From contig NC_073746.1 of assembly GCF_029784135.1 (NCBI RefSeq), positions 301,859,949-301,923,948 of the forward strand: a DNA stretch of 64,000 nt, in the 5' to 3' direction. Each line of letters opens with the position of its first letter. Within the stretch, counting starts at the first letter, position 1. Positions 23,364 to 35,205 of this stretch are shown piece after piece. The stretch comes from Toxorhynchites rutilus septentrionalis (taxonomy: Eukaryota > Arthropoda > Insecta > Diptera > Culicidae). Under the pieces are notes generated by a model. That model was not told the origin of the DNA and searched no databases. It was given only the letters and a program-made list of their open reading frames with translations. The position numbers and the translations under genes are program-made.

Positions 23364-23847
23364 GGCCCTGATAAGCGCCGTGTTTTATGGAATGGTTCCA
23401 ATTTAGAAAACTTAGTACTCGTGGTTTTAAAAAAAACCATTTCGAACGCCCTCGATGCCGCCTTGTTTTGGTTTTGCCACCAAAGCAGTTTGTATAAAGA
23501 ACAAACTTTTTTTCTTCTGCTACCTGCTGTCGTTTTGCGATTGCGTTTGCCACTCGCCACTCGCTGCAACTGCCTGTTGTCTTGATGTCCACCGAACCGA
23601 ATGTGTTCTGTTCTGAATGCGGGTTTTCTTATCGTCGCGAGCAGCTTTGCCAGCAAACTCGATCACTTCGGCGGCCGAAACTTTATAACGCCGGCTAGGT
23701 GGACTGGTGCACTGATACTAACGCGCTCGGCCTAGCTACCCTTGCGGAGCAATTGGCGAATTCACCTACGGGGAATCGCAGGCCAACACAGTTCGAGCGG
23801 GATTTTGCTTTTCCCTTCACTTTTCCTCCTTTGTCATGTCCTGACAT
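23364..23847 (-). pseudogene. Histone H2A pseudogene with retained 3' histone stem-loop
   Basis: From the minus-strand ATG at 23847 the frame reads [19 protein letters not shown], then a decayed FPVG segment. After frame changes come remnants matching AERV, APV-LA and AGKAARDDKKTRI (about 23725-23615), in the same order as replication-dependent H2A. After KKTRI the H2A match ends and about 235 bp are unrelated. At 23379-23364 lies GGCGCTTATCAGGGCC, one substitution from a perfect 6-bp histone mRNA stem with a 4-nt loop, followed by a purine-rich CAAAAAAGAG like the histone downstream element. Stops and frameshifts exclude a functional histone. A scattered histone orphon that decayed and received an insertion is the simplest reading. 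Confidence 0.75.
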
Positions 23848-23927
23848 GGCTGCTTGTGTTGGTGTGTTGATGTGATGTGATGCGAAACGATGTGGTGTAC
23901 GGTTTCGTTGAGAATGATCGTTACGGA

Positions 23928-23948
23928 AGGAAGGAAGGAAGGAAGGTA
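23928..23948. repeat. GGAA microsatellite
   Basis: Five GGAA units in a row, just upstream of the H2A pseudogene leader. Confidence 0.9.
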
Positions 23949-23969
23949 TTGTATTATAGAGACTTTAAA

Positions 23970-24180
23970 CTTTTTCAGTTCATTCGTCTCTAGCCTTGAG
24001 AAAGGCCCTTTGAAAACTCTACTCCACTCTACTCCAGCGCTACCACCTCCACCCTCTTGCCTTGAGAAAGGCACTCGATCCCTCGCCGTCCAGCTCGTCC
24101 AGCAACGATGTTGTCCAGTCGGTGTCCACACAAAGAATGATCGTTACGGCAGCGGAGCGGGGATTTTTAAGCTGACTGGC
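23970..24180. repeat. Interspersed repeat related to 51650-51800
   Basis: TTCATTCGTCTCTAG and GAGAAAGGC blocks are followed by CTCGATCC-TCGCCG-CCAG and CAGCAACGATGTTGTC, which also occur at 51725-51765. The related motif TTCATTCGCCTCTAG is at 16255 and, inverted, at 18107. The open frame across this region reflects GC-rich repeat composition. Confidence 0.5.
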
Positions 24181-24319
24181 TGGCTCGAGAATTACGCATG
24201 TGTGAGACTGCGACCAATGTTTAGTTCATTTTTTTTTTTCTTTTTCTTTTCCAATCGTGTTTCATTCTATTTCGCTGCTGCTCTGGTTGCCCGTTTTGGT
24301 CGGTACGATTTGAGGAGCA

Positions 24320-24600
24320 CAAAATGGACCAATCAAAAATGGGCACATAGTGCATTTGAACAATGCTTGATATTTCACAATTATTCAATTATTTATCTCA
24401 AGAAAAATGAAATGTTATTCGTTATGATAGATGCGTAGATATATTTCATATCAATTGATGCAAAAACCTTTGCGATCTATTGAGAAATGCTCGAGTTATA
24501 AGCGTTCCAAATCTTGCATTTTTTCCTACTTGTTCAGTGCCTAGATTTTCATTTCACCCCCTATATCTTCCGGTTAGACGTAGTCCTACGTCAATAAATC
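24320..24600. repeat. Fragment of the foldback-associated repeat family
   Basis: TATCAATTGATGCAAA, GATCTATTGAGAAATGCTCG and flanking sequence match 16660-16800 inside the large foldback element. The copy ends at the palindromic GACGTAGTCCTACGTC (about 24577), followed by ACGACACCCTGTCGGGTAAA. Confidence 0.6.
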
Positions 24601-25099
24601 GAACTGCGGGTGAGAACGACACCCTGTCGGGTAAAACCGACACCTTCAAAGAAACGAATGTAAATTTGTTACAATAATTTCGAAGTATGGAGAGGCTATC
24701 GATATACTATGTGGACACTTTAAGAGGGGAGGGGATAGTTGCAGATTGTATGTAATTGGATTGCTCAGATGTTGTCCAACTTTGTTGTTTTATCTCTTTC
24801 TTTTTATTCTTTTTTCATCTCTTTATGGATTGTACCCAAAAAGAATCCAAACAGTGTCAACGGAGACCGAACCGAGGCCAGCTGGAATGCAAGGCTGTTT
24901 TACACGGCCACACTATCCACATAGCCATTGGTGCTGTTGCATATTTGCGTGATAATATTACAGCTCTTTGTAGAATGAAGTTGGAAAGTGTTTTCTAAGA
25001 GTAAAAAGGAGAGCATAAACGTGAATCTATATTTTTCTCGGTCTGGTTCGTGTATGTGGCAAAGTATGCGAAAAGTTTTAATGTGTGCTTATTTGAAAT

Positions 25100-26306
25100 G
25101 TGTCTCTTAGTTCGCTCTCTAATATTGCTCTTATGTTGTATATATAATCCGAAAACTGATCAACCAAATGGAGCCAAATTTGTCATGCGAAACGTTTCCA
25201 TAGTGAATAGACACTTCTCCCCTCCTCTCCTCCCCTCTCTCTGCCATACAAATGAAACATACATTTCTGCACAATTCAAGAACTACTCAAGCAAACTGAA
25301 CCAAATTTGGCATGTGGAGGTTTAGTGGACAAGAAACATTTCTAAAGTGGTTCAACACTCCTCCCACCTTTCTGAGGGGGGGGGGGTAATGTTTCTATGA
25401 TAGTATGACACCTCTCCATCCTCTGGAATGGAGAGGGGATCCCATAAAAATATTACATATTTCAACCAAAAATATTCCAACCAAACATGACAGTTGAAAA
25501 TTTTCGGAAAACTCTGAAGGAAAAAGGGAAGATTCGGAAAATTATATTCCCAATTACTTAGTGACAAGTGCTGTTATTCCATTTGATGTTTGCGCTAGCG
25601 AAATTGATCTTTGTTCGAAACTGGAAATGCATTTTAACACTTTGCGGACCGCTCACGAGATTTCTCGTGATTCGCTTTTTGTCTGTTACGGATGGAACAC
25701 GAAATAACTCGTGTTTTCTACACTTGATGGTTAAATCCTTGGTCTGCCAAGAATCTCACAAGGCCTACCGGTGATTTGCCTTCGTCTCATCCACACCGAA
25801 GGAAACGATCTCATTCGTGGAATCCGAACAAATGAAGCGCACAAGTTTGCCCCAAAACGTACGGTCCTTGATGTGTTAATGTGATGAAACGCACTCCTAT
25901 ATCTTCTTCTATCTATACCAATAAAAAAGCATCGCCGAATGTGATGATAAGAGCAGAACTCGAGGAAGGAATTGTCCGATTTAGGGCTGTCTTTATTCTA
26001 TCATATTTTCTGTATACAACATTTATTCCATGTAACGGAGAAACATGTTATTTGCAAGTGGTTGAAAAATCTTGAACGAGAATTGAGTCTGAAAATAATC
26101 TGATATCATATTGATGAGTTTTGTTAGAAGTACTAGGAATTTTATAGTAAAAGTAAATTCAACGGTGTCGATTAGAAGATCAATCAATGAACAGTTCTGC
26201 GATTGGACCTATGAACTTGCTCATAGTAAGAAAACGTGAATATTTGAAGGTATTGATAACAAAAAAACAAATGTTGGGCGGGACGAAGTTGGCCGGGTCA
26301 GCTAGT
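25100..26306. mobile_element. Long interspersed repeat ending in GGGTCAGCTAGT, copy 1
   Basis: It is homologous along most of its length to 43290-44835. It starts with ~140-bp tandem subunits (CTGCCATACAAATGAAAC...GCCAAATTTGGCATGTG), runs through CCATTTGATGTTTGCGCTA and GCATCGCCGAATGTGATGAT, and ends GGGTCAGCTAGT at 26295-26306. It has no coding capacity. A sharp CTAG end with internal minisatellites suits a non-autonomous Helitron. Read from the other strand, the TTTTTATTTATATAGAT tail suits an RTE-type retroposon. I cannot decide between them. It is interrupted by the MITE at 25638-25875. Confidence 0.65.
25638..25875 (+). mobile_element. TTAA-type MITE (piggyBac-like target), family A, copy 2
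   Basis: It is flanked exactly by TTAA (25634-25637 and 25876-25879), with ends CACTTTGCGGACCG and CGGTCCTTGATGTG. The related repeat at about 43855-43868 has the uninterrupted sequence ATTTTAATGTGAT, which is the empty site with a single TTAA. The element is non-coding and 238 bp long. Confidence 0.9.
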
Positions 26307-29237
26307 AACATATATATTATACAAATTATAAATCAGTATGGGGGAATAGCATATTTTCTGTTTTATTCGGACTCATTTATTACATAATCGGGATACCAAA
26401 ATATGTGCTAAAAATTAATGTTGGGCGTACCTATCAATTTTACCCCTACCATATGTCCATTTCACCCGCATTAAAAAGAAATTCAGCTTATCGGTCTAAT
26501 TGTAGTTTTTTCTTGACGCCTAGTTTCCCTACCAAGACTCTCGAATGAATTTTGTGCTCCTCCATACAATTCACAAAATATATTTCTTTCATGTCCTCGC
26601 AGTGAAATTTTTTATTAATATTATTATATTTTAACTTAGCTCTAGTTCGAAGGTCCAGTAAGAAGCTTTGACGATATGGGAAATATTTTCTCTGTTGCTT
26701 TCAACGTTACTTTTTGGAGCACAAGTAATCATCATTTTTCCCCAAAGAAGCAATCAACAATTACGTTCCCTATATGCAATCAACAATCCTGTTCACTTGA
26801 AGCTCGAGTTCACTCCTAATGTGACATTATCCCTTCGAAAATTGCAAAAAAAACTCAACGACATCCTTCACTTGGAAATATACGACAGAGAGAACAAAAG
26901 CTCCGGCAAACAAAGGTTGTGGAGAAGCATCGAATTCACACAAATCGGAGGAGATGTAATGTTCGATAGCACACCACCATCTTGAGCCGAACGATAGCTA
27001 ATAGGCGAAATCGTTCCCGATTTCGTATTGCCAGGACGACCAGCAAACGTGTCGTTGAGATGGAATGGGGGACGACATAAAACATCGAACACAATACCAA
27101 GAATTGCTCTGTATTCTGGCGTTGTTTGGCAAGCGCCTTCCGGTCTCCGGGTGCTTGCGTCACAGATCACAAACATCAAGGCCTCCTCGAATCAATGTTC
27201 ACTTCCGGTGGAATATTATAGGCGCGCGCATTCGTAGTAACGGAGGATTCATCTTAATCGTCAGTTCCAACGAACAATCAGATGAAGAGCGTCGGGAAAA
27301 GGTCAGAGATGCGGAGAACGATTCAATCACTTTCTTTGTGCTTTCCTGGAATAGTGCGAAGATAAAGTTTCAGTTTGGGTCGTCCCACACCCCGTGTTTC
27401 TGTAGGAGTATTTTTGGGTATTTGTTTCTTCCAGTCTGGCGACTTCGAAACAGACGGCGATGTGTTGAAAGAACTGCTTTGATGACACGTGGGAAGTTAT
27501 ATCTGCCTCAATTGATTATAAACGAAAATCATTTAGTTTGTTCATGATGCTCAAATATGGCAGCTCATATTGAGTGATTTTGTTTTGCAAATGGCACCAA
27601 AATCCTGAGATGAAATGTGAGATGCCATTCAAACTTTTTCATTGATGCGGCTGCAATCCTGTTTTTGCATCCGTTCGCCGCTAGATGTGCTTTACGTAAT
27701 CCTGTACAAACCATTAACGTTTTTCTCTAGCCCGTCATGTGCAGTCACCTGCTGGAGCAGCTTAGCTTTCATTTATTTATAATTTTTTCAGCACCGACCG
27801 TGTTTCTGCTTTGGCATTATATCACTTTCTCAACGTGGCGCTATTTTTGTCAGCTGTTATCAGTGATTACACCTGTCATTTTGTCACTTGAAGCCCTAAC
27901 CATTCATTCCGTTGCTTGTCGAGGTTTCTTCGTTCAGTGCTGACGGAAAGTGCATCAGAGTAAACGTCAATCAATGATGCACACGTGCCGCGCGGATTTG
28001 CAGTAACAGTTACGAATGATTTGAATTCGTGTGCATTTATTTTCTCGATGCAAAAGTGGGAACACGTTATGATCAGTTTTCACCAAAAAAATCTTCCAAC
28101 ATCGAACGTTGTTGAGTAGCGTGCATGTTTTCCATTTTTGGGATTACAATCATATAAGCTCTTCGCAAACTGACAAATGTTCCACACATCCACAGGAAAC
28201 GAATAACACCTCTTTCTAGCGGACGCAAATGCAGTTACATAAATCGGAGTGGTGTTATGTTATATTTTGCTTTCCCTCCTCGGTTCTGTTTACACACCCC
28301 GAAGCGGTGCTCACGGAATAAACAAATACAAACTTTTCGTTTCCTCTTTTTTTTTTGCTCCTCCCCAAAACGCAACCTATTTGCTGATGCCCTTTTTATG
28401 ACAAGTACACGAACTCGATAATGGTCTTATTGCATTTTCTGTCCTATAAACCGAGCATCGACCAACGGGTTTGGCGGTAAGCCGGAACCTTACCGAATTC
28501 ACCCTTCAAAGTCAAGTTTTATCAATATCCTTCGCCCGCTTAAAAAAAAAAAGGAAAATGGAAAAGGTGGAAGAAAACGGGCAAATGTGAATGTTTTCCC
28601 CCCTTCACTTTCCCCCGCATCGGATAGCCACGGCCAGCCCAAAATGACGTCAAGTGGAAATAAAATAAACGCGGATACATCCAACAAACGGAAAAAGAAA
28701 AACATATCAACAAAGTTTGGTTTGCATTTCTTCGCTGCTTGGAAGCGACACTTCAACGCGTCCCCGTTATAATGGAGTTGGAGGAAGTGGTTCAACTCAT
28801 ATAGTTAGATGTTGTGTGATTCGTCCCGCCGTGCAGAGGCATCCCGGCGGCTTCGATTGTACCCCGGGTGCGATAAAAATTATTTGTACATTATTGTGTA
28901 CGTATTATGTGGCGCGTGGATTGATTATGTGATGATGAGATTCTGTTTTTCAGATGAGGATAACCATTGGCGTCAGGCTTAGGTTGGCTTAGCTGTACCT
29001 CTATGTTATGGAACATTTTCGAGCTTCGGGTACTTCATAAGGATTTACGAGTTCTTGAGAACAGAATATTGGGGAGTACGAACCACAAAGCGGCGCAACT
29101 TGATTGGGTGACTGGTGGCAGCGCATGTGAAGCATGTTGTCAAAATGCTGGAAAACAGTCTCTTAGGAATAATGTTTACTACGAATTCGGGTTCTAAAGG
29201 GATAAGAGCGAGAAGATTTGTTGTATTAAATAAGGCA
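26307..29237. other. Anonymous 2.9-kb region
   Basis: No supported gene. Frames of 105 codons (26668-26985) and 160 codons (27065-27547) show no domain, and overlapping frames are open on both strands. Composition is more even than in the flanking repeats, so this may be unique host sequence. Confidence 0.35.
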
Positions 29238-29239
29238 TA

Positions 29240-29673
29240 CACTATGGTCAGAAAGTACCAGGATTTTTTCATTCAAGCGTACCGTACATGCGGGATTGGG
29301 TTTATCTATTTTTCTTATGTTGGTACGACTTTAAAACGCACATTTGTCATGTTTTAGTGCCATCCGATCATTAGTGTCTGCCTGTACGTCGTGAACGGCC
29401 GGAAATGTGGGTCGACAATTCTTGCATTTTGCATAATAACGTCGCATCGTACCGAGCCCGAATTGTATTGAATTATTTGACCAAACATCAAGCAAGCACC
29501 GTATTCACCTGATATGGCTCCCCGCGACTTTTTTGTTGTTGCCAAACTATGAAGTTGCCACTTCGTGTGTTGCTTCAGATGGATCATATTTTAAAGCAGA
29601 TAATATAAATTTGCCTGAAATTTAACTCTGTTTTGTTTTATTTAAAAATTCCCGGTACTTTCTGATCATAGAG
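29240..29673 (+). mobile_element. Internally deleted mariner-like element with ~28-bp terminal repeats
   Basis: The ends CACTATGGTCAGAAAGTACC and GGTACTTTCTGATCATAGAG are inverted and flanked by TA (29238-29239 and 29674-29675). The interior retains a C-terminal transposase scrap (ILHNNVASYRARIVLNYLTK, about 29420-29490) with stops. It is about 434 bp against the usual 1.3 kb. Confidence 0.82.
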
Positions 29674-29675
29674 TA

Positions 29676-30480
29676 ACCTAGCGAGACTTATTGTTATATC
29701 TATATTTATGTATCATTTAGTCTTAGACACAATTGAAAATAACGCTTCATCTTGATATGTGTGATCTAAGGAATCTAAATTCCCCAGATTGGCATTCTTT
29801 ATTGACTCGTGCTCCTCTTCAATGTGCTAGGTCTTATTACAAGACGTCCCGACTAGGGTAGACGCAAAACTTCGTGATCCGATGGCTCCAGAATGGTCCG
29901 TCCGAGCGAAGCCTGTGAACTACTTTTCGGTTTTGGAATTTCTCACTTTATTATATCTGATTTCGGAATAGAGAACGTAGTTGAACGTTACAAAGGTTGA
30001 ACTTAACCTTGTCATTGATTTGATGAATTGAACTCTATTGAACTAAGTTTTTGACTAACTTGTAACCAATTTGAACTTACGAATTGAACTGTATTGTTTG
30101 GTTGAAAGAATTGAACATTGTTGAATTTATGTTTCGTTTGCTTAAACTAATTGAACTATCTTACTGGGCAAAAATCCTGACTATTTAAAAATGAATTCTT
30201 ACCCATGTCTAAATCTATAAGGGAGGGAAAAGATTTCCTACTCAGATAACTGAAACCGCTTCGGTTATCTGCCTGCCTATTTGGTACATAAAATACATCC
30301 CACTTGTTTGCGTGGTTCCATGTCTATTCCATCCTCCACTACGCCACCCGCATGGGATCTTAAATAAACATATGCATGTTTTTCTGTAGGAGCATTGTAC
30401 CACTGTGACCATTAGTTTGATCTATTGTAGTGCACTCCAGTTTGCTATGTATGCAGCGTCAGTTCGTTCCATCACTCAGG
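29676..30480. other. Spacer rich in TTGAACT motifs
   Basis: From 29975 to 30165 the motif TTGAAC recurs about ten times at irregular spacing. The rest is unrecognised. A TCTATTCC-ATC...CTACGCCACCCGCATGG segment (about 30320) resembles one at about 31985 (CTACGCCACCTGCGTATGG). Confidence 0.35.
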
Positions 30481-31700
30481 GAATAAGTGATAGTCGCACC
30501 AGGAATTTGCATATCCCCCCACGAAGGTATGACTTCCTTTATTAAGTTCCTTACCTGTTTTGGTTCAGCAGACCAAATGTCGTTAGGCATAAGAATGCTC
30601 TTTCCAAGAATTCGCAGTCTTCGCTGAATTAGTGTACTGCATTGACACAGTAAATGTTCCGAAGTCTCAGCTTCGAATCTGCAGAAACGACAATTACCAT
30701 CTGCCAGTTTTCCGATTTTTTTTTAAGGTGATACATATCCGGTCAATAGACCGGTTAATGTACTCAAATCTGCCTTATTCAATCTGAGTAGCTTGCGTGT
30801 TACTCTGTTACAAGGTATAATGAATAATTTGGATTGTCTTGGTGTTGAGTTGGCTTCAATCATTGATATTTCCCAGGTTTTGAGCTCAGATTTCATGCAT
30901 GATGTAGATAATCCACAAAATGGCTCAGGCCCGACGAATTTAGTTGAAGATCCTAATCTTGCTAAGAGATCGGCTTTTTCATTACCTTCTATACCGTAGC
31001 TAGTTATTTTAAGGATACAATACATTCCCAAACTAGCTTTGACTGACATGTGTATGCTTTTACTGCATTAAGAGTGGCTTGGCTATATGAGAAGATACAG
31101 ATATTGGCATACCTGTATTTTCTAGTCAAACAAATATTTGTACATGTTAAAATAGCTTGTATTTCGGCTTGAAAAACTATAGGCCTCTGTCCCATTGGAT
31201 CTGACATGTCGATTCCTGGTCCAGTAATCCCAGCTCCCGTAGATTTACCGATTTTAGATCCATCGGTATAAAAACACGAGTGATCCTGGATGAGTTTTGG
31301 GACCACCTTCTTCCCATTCGTTGCGATTGAATTCAATCACTTTGAAGCGAACTCTGAAGTTAGTCTTTGTTTCCATCCAGTCTTCATTCATGCTTACTGT
31401 AGTGTTCAGTTGAAAATCTTTCAGGATTTGTAAATGCCCTGTGAGATCCCCTTCTAGAAAATGTTTTGTACGTTTCAGCCTAAGAGCACCTTTTTCCGCT
31501 TCAAGGTAGAAGGTATAAAGGTAGGAGGTATAAAAGAGCATCTAGGGCTTTGGAGGGTGCGCTGGGCATTGCTCCAGTTATTGATAAGCATGCCAGACGT
31601 TGTAGTTTATTGAGCTTTTTCTGAGCTGATATTTGTGTAGTTTTAGTCTACCACACTAGCGAAGCATTTCAGTTGATTTATTTACTTGGTAGGAAAATTG
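30481..31700 (-). pseudogene. Non-LTR retrotransposon 3' end with RNase H domain and CCHC-like tail (I/LOA-type)
   Basis: Minus-strand order: end of the reverse transcriptase with CLSITGAMPSAPSKALDALL (about 31595-31535), then RNase H beginning YTDGSKIGKSTGAG (about 31265) with FQAEIQAI and GNEKADLLARLGS (about 30985). The tail is NCRFCRFEAETSEHLLCQC (about 30700-30650), and the frame ends SLSDGTN-stop near 30470. Frameshifts separate the parts, and the third RNase H acidic residue is changed (SYSQA where SDSQA is expected, codon at 31085-31087), so the domain is dead. RNase H after RT is typical of I and LOA clades, which are common in Aedes; the clade call is inference. Confidence 0.82.
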
Positions 31701-32570
31701 AAATTTGTTCAATGGTCTCCTGTTCAAATATGATGATTTGAGATGGATATCAATGACCTTTTCCATCATTTTCAAGATGACAGAACATATGCATGTTTAT
31801 GCGATTGTTTCTATTCCTTCTCTACCTTTCGCGTTCATTCCACGCGTCTAGACCTAAACATAGACCTCACCTCTCGGGTGGCCCATACGACGCTCTCGCC
31901 TTGGGTCTTATCAAAACATGCTTCCCACGAAAAAGGTTCAAGTGGGAAACATCCAGCTAATTGCCAACAATACAATTTCAAATTCTATTCCTATCTCTAC
32001 GCCACCTGCGTATGGTCTCTCATTCTTTCCTCTCTCATTGGTAATATGAAGATTCCACCTTCACCCGATAGACCAAAATAAATCTATCAAAAATACCTCT
32101 GGCTCGAGTAAACGAAGCAAGTAAAATCTTCTAGCCTGACCAAAATATAGCCCCTGATGGTCCAATTTTTGGTTTGTACTTTATAACTAAGCTCTAACCT
32201 CTTAGCATAGGAGTAGACAGGATTATTATTAAATAAAAATAAGTTGAGGAGTTGATAATTAGTTCGTATTTTATTATTATTTGTTAGTTTAGATTTGAAG
32301 TCCACTTGCAAAATCTGGCCTGACCTTCACATGCCCTTCGTGTACTTTAATGTATGGTAAGCTACACTTCTTCCAGCGTTTTTTTTTTTCAAAGAATTGC
32401 TAATCACTGTCTTTTGTTTGGATATAATTGATGCCGTGGATATTGATATCATCTCAATGCTAGCACTTGCAACAAGGTATCGTACATCAATACGACGGTC
32501 GTTTGAATAGTCCGTGCTAAGTCAGAAGATGGCACTAATGGCGCGAATCGAGGTTATGTTTAGTTAACGT
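31701..32570. other. Unrecognised spacer
   Basis: No supported gene. A GC-richer stretch at 31830-32060 has a 112-codon frame without known motifs; it may be retroelement leader sequence. Confidence 0.3.
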
Positions 32571-32914
32571 GGTCGTACACTGTTTGCCTGGAGTTCAAAT
32601 ATTTGATATTTTTGACACATAAAGTTTGGTTTGATATTTGTATAAACACTATTTTGTTTGCCACTCTCCAATTTTTAACAGTGGCAAACAATGCCAAACA
32701 TCAAACATGGAAAAAAAATCGATCGAAATATCTAAGGTAACCTAACCATGGACAGGTTCAAAGAATAGACCGAAAAATATTGTAGACATTCAATAATTGA
32801 ACATTTGCGTGTCGTGTTTTGTGTCGAATATATTTGATCAGTACACGTTGACCAAATTTTATCGGTCAAAAGGAGTCAAATATTTGGCTTCGTCAAACAG
32901 TTTATGAGTACACC
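32571..32914. mobile_element. MITE with GGT-GTAC-CTGTTTG termini
   Basis: The left end GGTCGTACACTGTTTGCC and the right end CAAACAGTTTATGAGTACACC are imperfect inverted repeats. They continue inward with CAAATATTTGAT / GTCAAATATTTGG and TTTTTGAC / GGTCAAAA. About 344 bp, AT-rich, non-coding. Confidence 0.72.
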
Positions 32915-33294
32915 AAGTTTCAATCAAATCGGTCTGAACCGCTTTGCACAGTTTTTGCAAAGTTTGCACTTCGAGTGGATCCAAGAGAAAAGTTCCATGC
33001 ACTCTGAAATTTTAGAAATATTGTCTTCATGGTTTGGTATTAGCCAGTTATTAATGTTTGTGAAATCAGCACTTTGGTGAGACTCTATCAAGATAAAATT
33101 TTGATCGTTAATATCTTTTTGCCGGTTGAGGTTGGTGTGATGAATATTTCATTCGAAAGGTAAAAGGTCTGTAAGTGATGTTTGTAACATGCGTATACAC
33201 AAATTTGCTTCAACAGCTCAAAAATTTCATTGAAAATAAACTATTGTAATCCCAAAAATCTATATCTAACATCTTTCACCCTCATCAGAAATCT

Positions 33295-33412
33295 TCAAAA
33301 ATATTCATTCATTGAGAATTGATCCAGATGCAACTTCAAACAACTTACTTAGCCTCAGACATAGGACTACCTACGTCAACCTTGCGATTCTATCACAGAT
33401 ATAACCCACTCC
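33295..33412 (-). repeat. Fragment of GACGTAGG repeat family
   Basis: The reverse complement reads GTGGGTTATATCTGTG, ATAGAATCGCAAGG, TTGACGTAGG and GTTTGAAGTTGCATCTGG. The same series is at 51217-51300 (GTGGGTTATATCTATGG, AACCGCAAGGGTGACGTAGG, GTTTGAAGTTGAATCTG). Confidence 0.6.
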
Positions 33413-33414
33413 TA

Positions 33415-33740
33415 ATTTATCCATCACGACAACGCACCAGCTCACGCGGGTTCCAATTCGTTTCGCACTCTCCCTATTTTCCAGACTTGGCAGCCTCGGG
33501 CTACTATTTGTTTTCCAATTTGAAGAGACGGCTGGCTGCAGAAAGGTTTTATTCGAACGAGAAGATGATTGCAGAAACGAATGACTATTGTTCAGACTTG
33601 GACAAATCTTGGACAAAAAATATTATTCGGAAGGAATCAACACACTACAGCAGTGTTGGACGAAATGGTTTACCCCAGACAATTAGGCAACAGAGTACTC
33701 TTACGCCTAAGTAGCTACTGCGTAATAGATAGGAATACTT
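33415..33740 (+). pseudogene. Mariner transposase relict, C-terminal part
   Basis: After a degraded HHDN...HTS start, the frame reads HSPYFPDLAASGYYLFSNLK then AERFYSNEKMIAETNDY, the usual PPYSPDLAPCDYFLF...KKF.S.EE motif series of irritans-type mariners. The last catalytic aspartate position reads G (ASGYY). The N-terminal two-thirds and both termini are missing. Confidence 0.78.
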
Positions 33741-34210
33741 TTCCGACCAAATGACTACTGTGTAATATACAACAAATTATCATGACATAAAAATGTACAC
33801 AAATAAATTGAGCTCTGTTACATCTGAAATGCTAAACGAACCTAATAAAATAAACAGATGTGATAAACAAAAACAATTAAGTAGTATTTATTTTTGCACG
33901 GACTTTTCTTACGATTCTCGTATTTAGAAAAATATTGCCACGATTATCTTGGCAGCACTGCATTGTAAACATGAAAGGTAATGGAAAGCACGCGACAGGA
34001 GCTAAGCAACTGTCAAATACAGTCAATCGCCGAATTGAGTATACAACTCGTGCTAGTTTGTTATTGTTGAGTTTTTGGGGGTTTAAAAATAAATAATTAA
34101 ATACGACTACGATGAATATATCGTAAAATAGATCCATTTTACTAGTGATAAGAAAAAAATTTAAGTGGCTACATTCCTACTTCATGTTTAAAATACAAAT
34201 AAAAAATCTC

Positions 34211-35205
34211 CAATTAGGACGTTGCAAAATTGAGTGTACATATGGATTTTGATGGATGGATGGTTCTTGATTTCCCACCATATATACTCAATAGTGTTCC
34301 AGTCCTGTGCTTTCGGTGGTGTTTTGAGTTGATAGGGACATTATAGAGCAGGCATTCCAGCACCACGAAGTCAATTTGCTTCAGGTCATTATTCTGTTGA
34401 AAGTAGTAATCACGAGGGAGACCGAATTTCTGAACTGCAGGTTACATTTCAGGAAGATCAATTAAGCCATCTTGTCCATCGCCGAATCGATAAACACCAT
34501 GGTTCCAGTTCCAGAAGCCGCCAATGTACCATGCATCATCTGACTACCGCCGCCGTGTTTTACTGTGATAACCAAATGCTGAATCTGAAGCATCGATCCT
34601 GGTTTCCTTCACGCCATCTGTCTTCCATTCGATTCAAAGATATTGATTTTCGTCTCATCCGTATAAAAGACCTTGTTTCTGAACTCCTCAGATTGTTCCT
34701 GTATGCTGCTCTCCGGACAGTGTCTGTGCTGATAGGTCTTCCAATGATGCTTCGGTAGTCAATTTAGGAATGTTTGTTTTAGGGTTCTTTCGCGATTTTC
34801 TAACAATTACCCGTTCATCATCAGAAGATAGGATCCGTTTGCGTTCTCTACTGGGAAATTTTCCATAGTTCCTTCTTATTTCCACTTGTTTATGATTTTC
34901 TTTGCTGTAAAGTGGGTTCTTCCGACAGCAACTGCTATTTCCTGCTATGTCTCCCCACGACAGTCCATAATTATTATCATTGTACGTGTAACAATATCTA
35001 TTTCTTTCCTCTAACTTGTCATTTTGATAAAAAAAATCAATCATCAATAAGGAACAAAAACCAACACTGCCCATGCAGTGATTAAGTTTTAACACCAATC
35101 ACTAATGAAAAAAGTACAAGAACAAATTAGTAAGTTTGTTTGCGAATTAACAAACTTACTAATTTGTTCGGAGAAATTTAAGGTGCACACTCAATTTTTC
35201 GATGC
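34211..35205 (-). pseudogene. Tc1-like transposon relict
   Basis: The minus strand gives Tc1-type pieces in order: an N-terminal helix-turn-helix remnant with RKNPLYSKENHKQ, RKSRKNPKTNIPKLTTEASL (about 34780), VFYTDETKINIFESNGRQ (about 34650), KHGGGSQMMHGTLAASGTG (about 34550), DYYFQQNN (about 34410) and IEYIWWEIKN (about 34290). Several frameshifts and a deletion between the last two blocks make it inactive. Inverted AAATTGAGTGTRCA motifs at 34226-34240 and 35182-35197 mark probable ends. Confidence 0.8.
35120..35169. repeat. Perfect hairpin, 21-bp arms
   Basis: GAACAAATTAGTAAGTTTGTT (35120-35140) and its exact reverse complement (35149-35169) are separated by the 8-base loop TGCGAATT. It lies at the N-terminal end of the Tc1 relict, probably within its terminal region. 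Confidence 0.92.

Noticed and set aside
23890..24438. 182-codon open frame
   Set aside because: It is antisense to the H2A pseudogene leader and runs through a GGAA repeat and an interspersed repeat; no domain, probably composition.
27065..27547. 160-codon frame
   Set aside because: No domain, no splice context and overlapping open frames on both strands; left as anonymous sequence.
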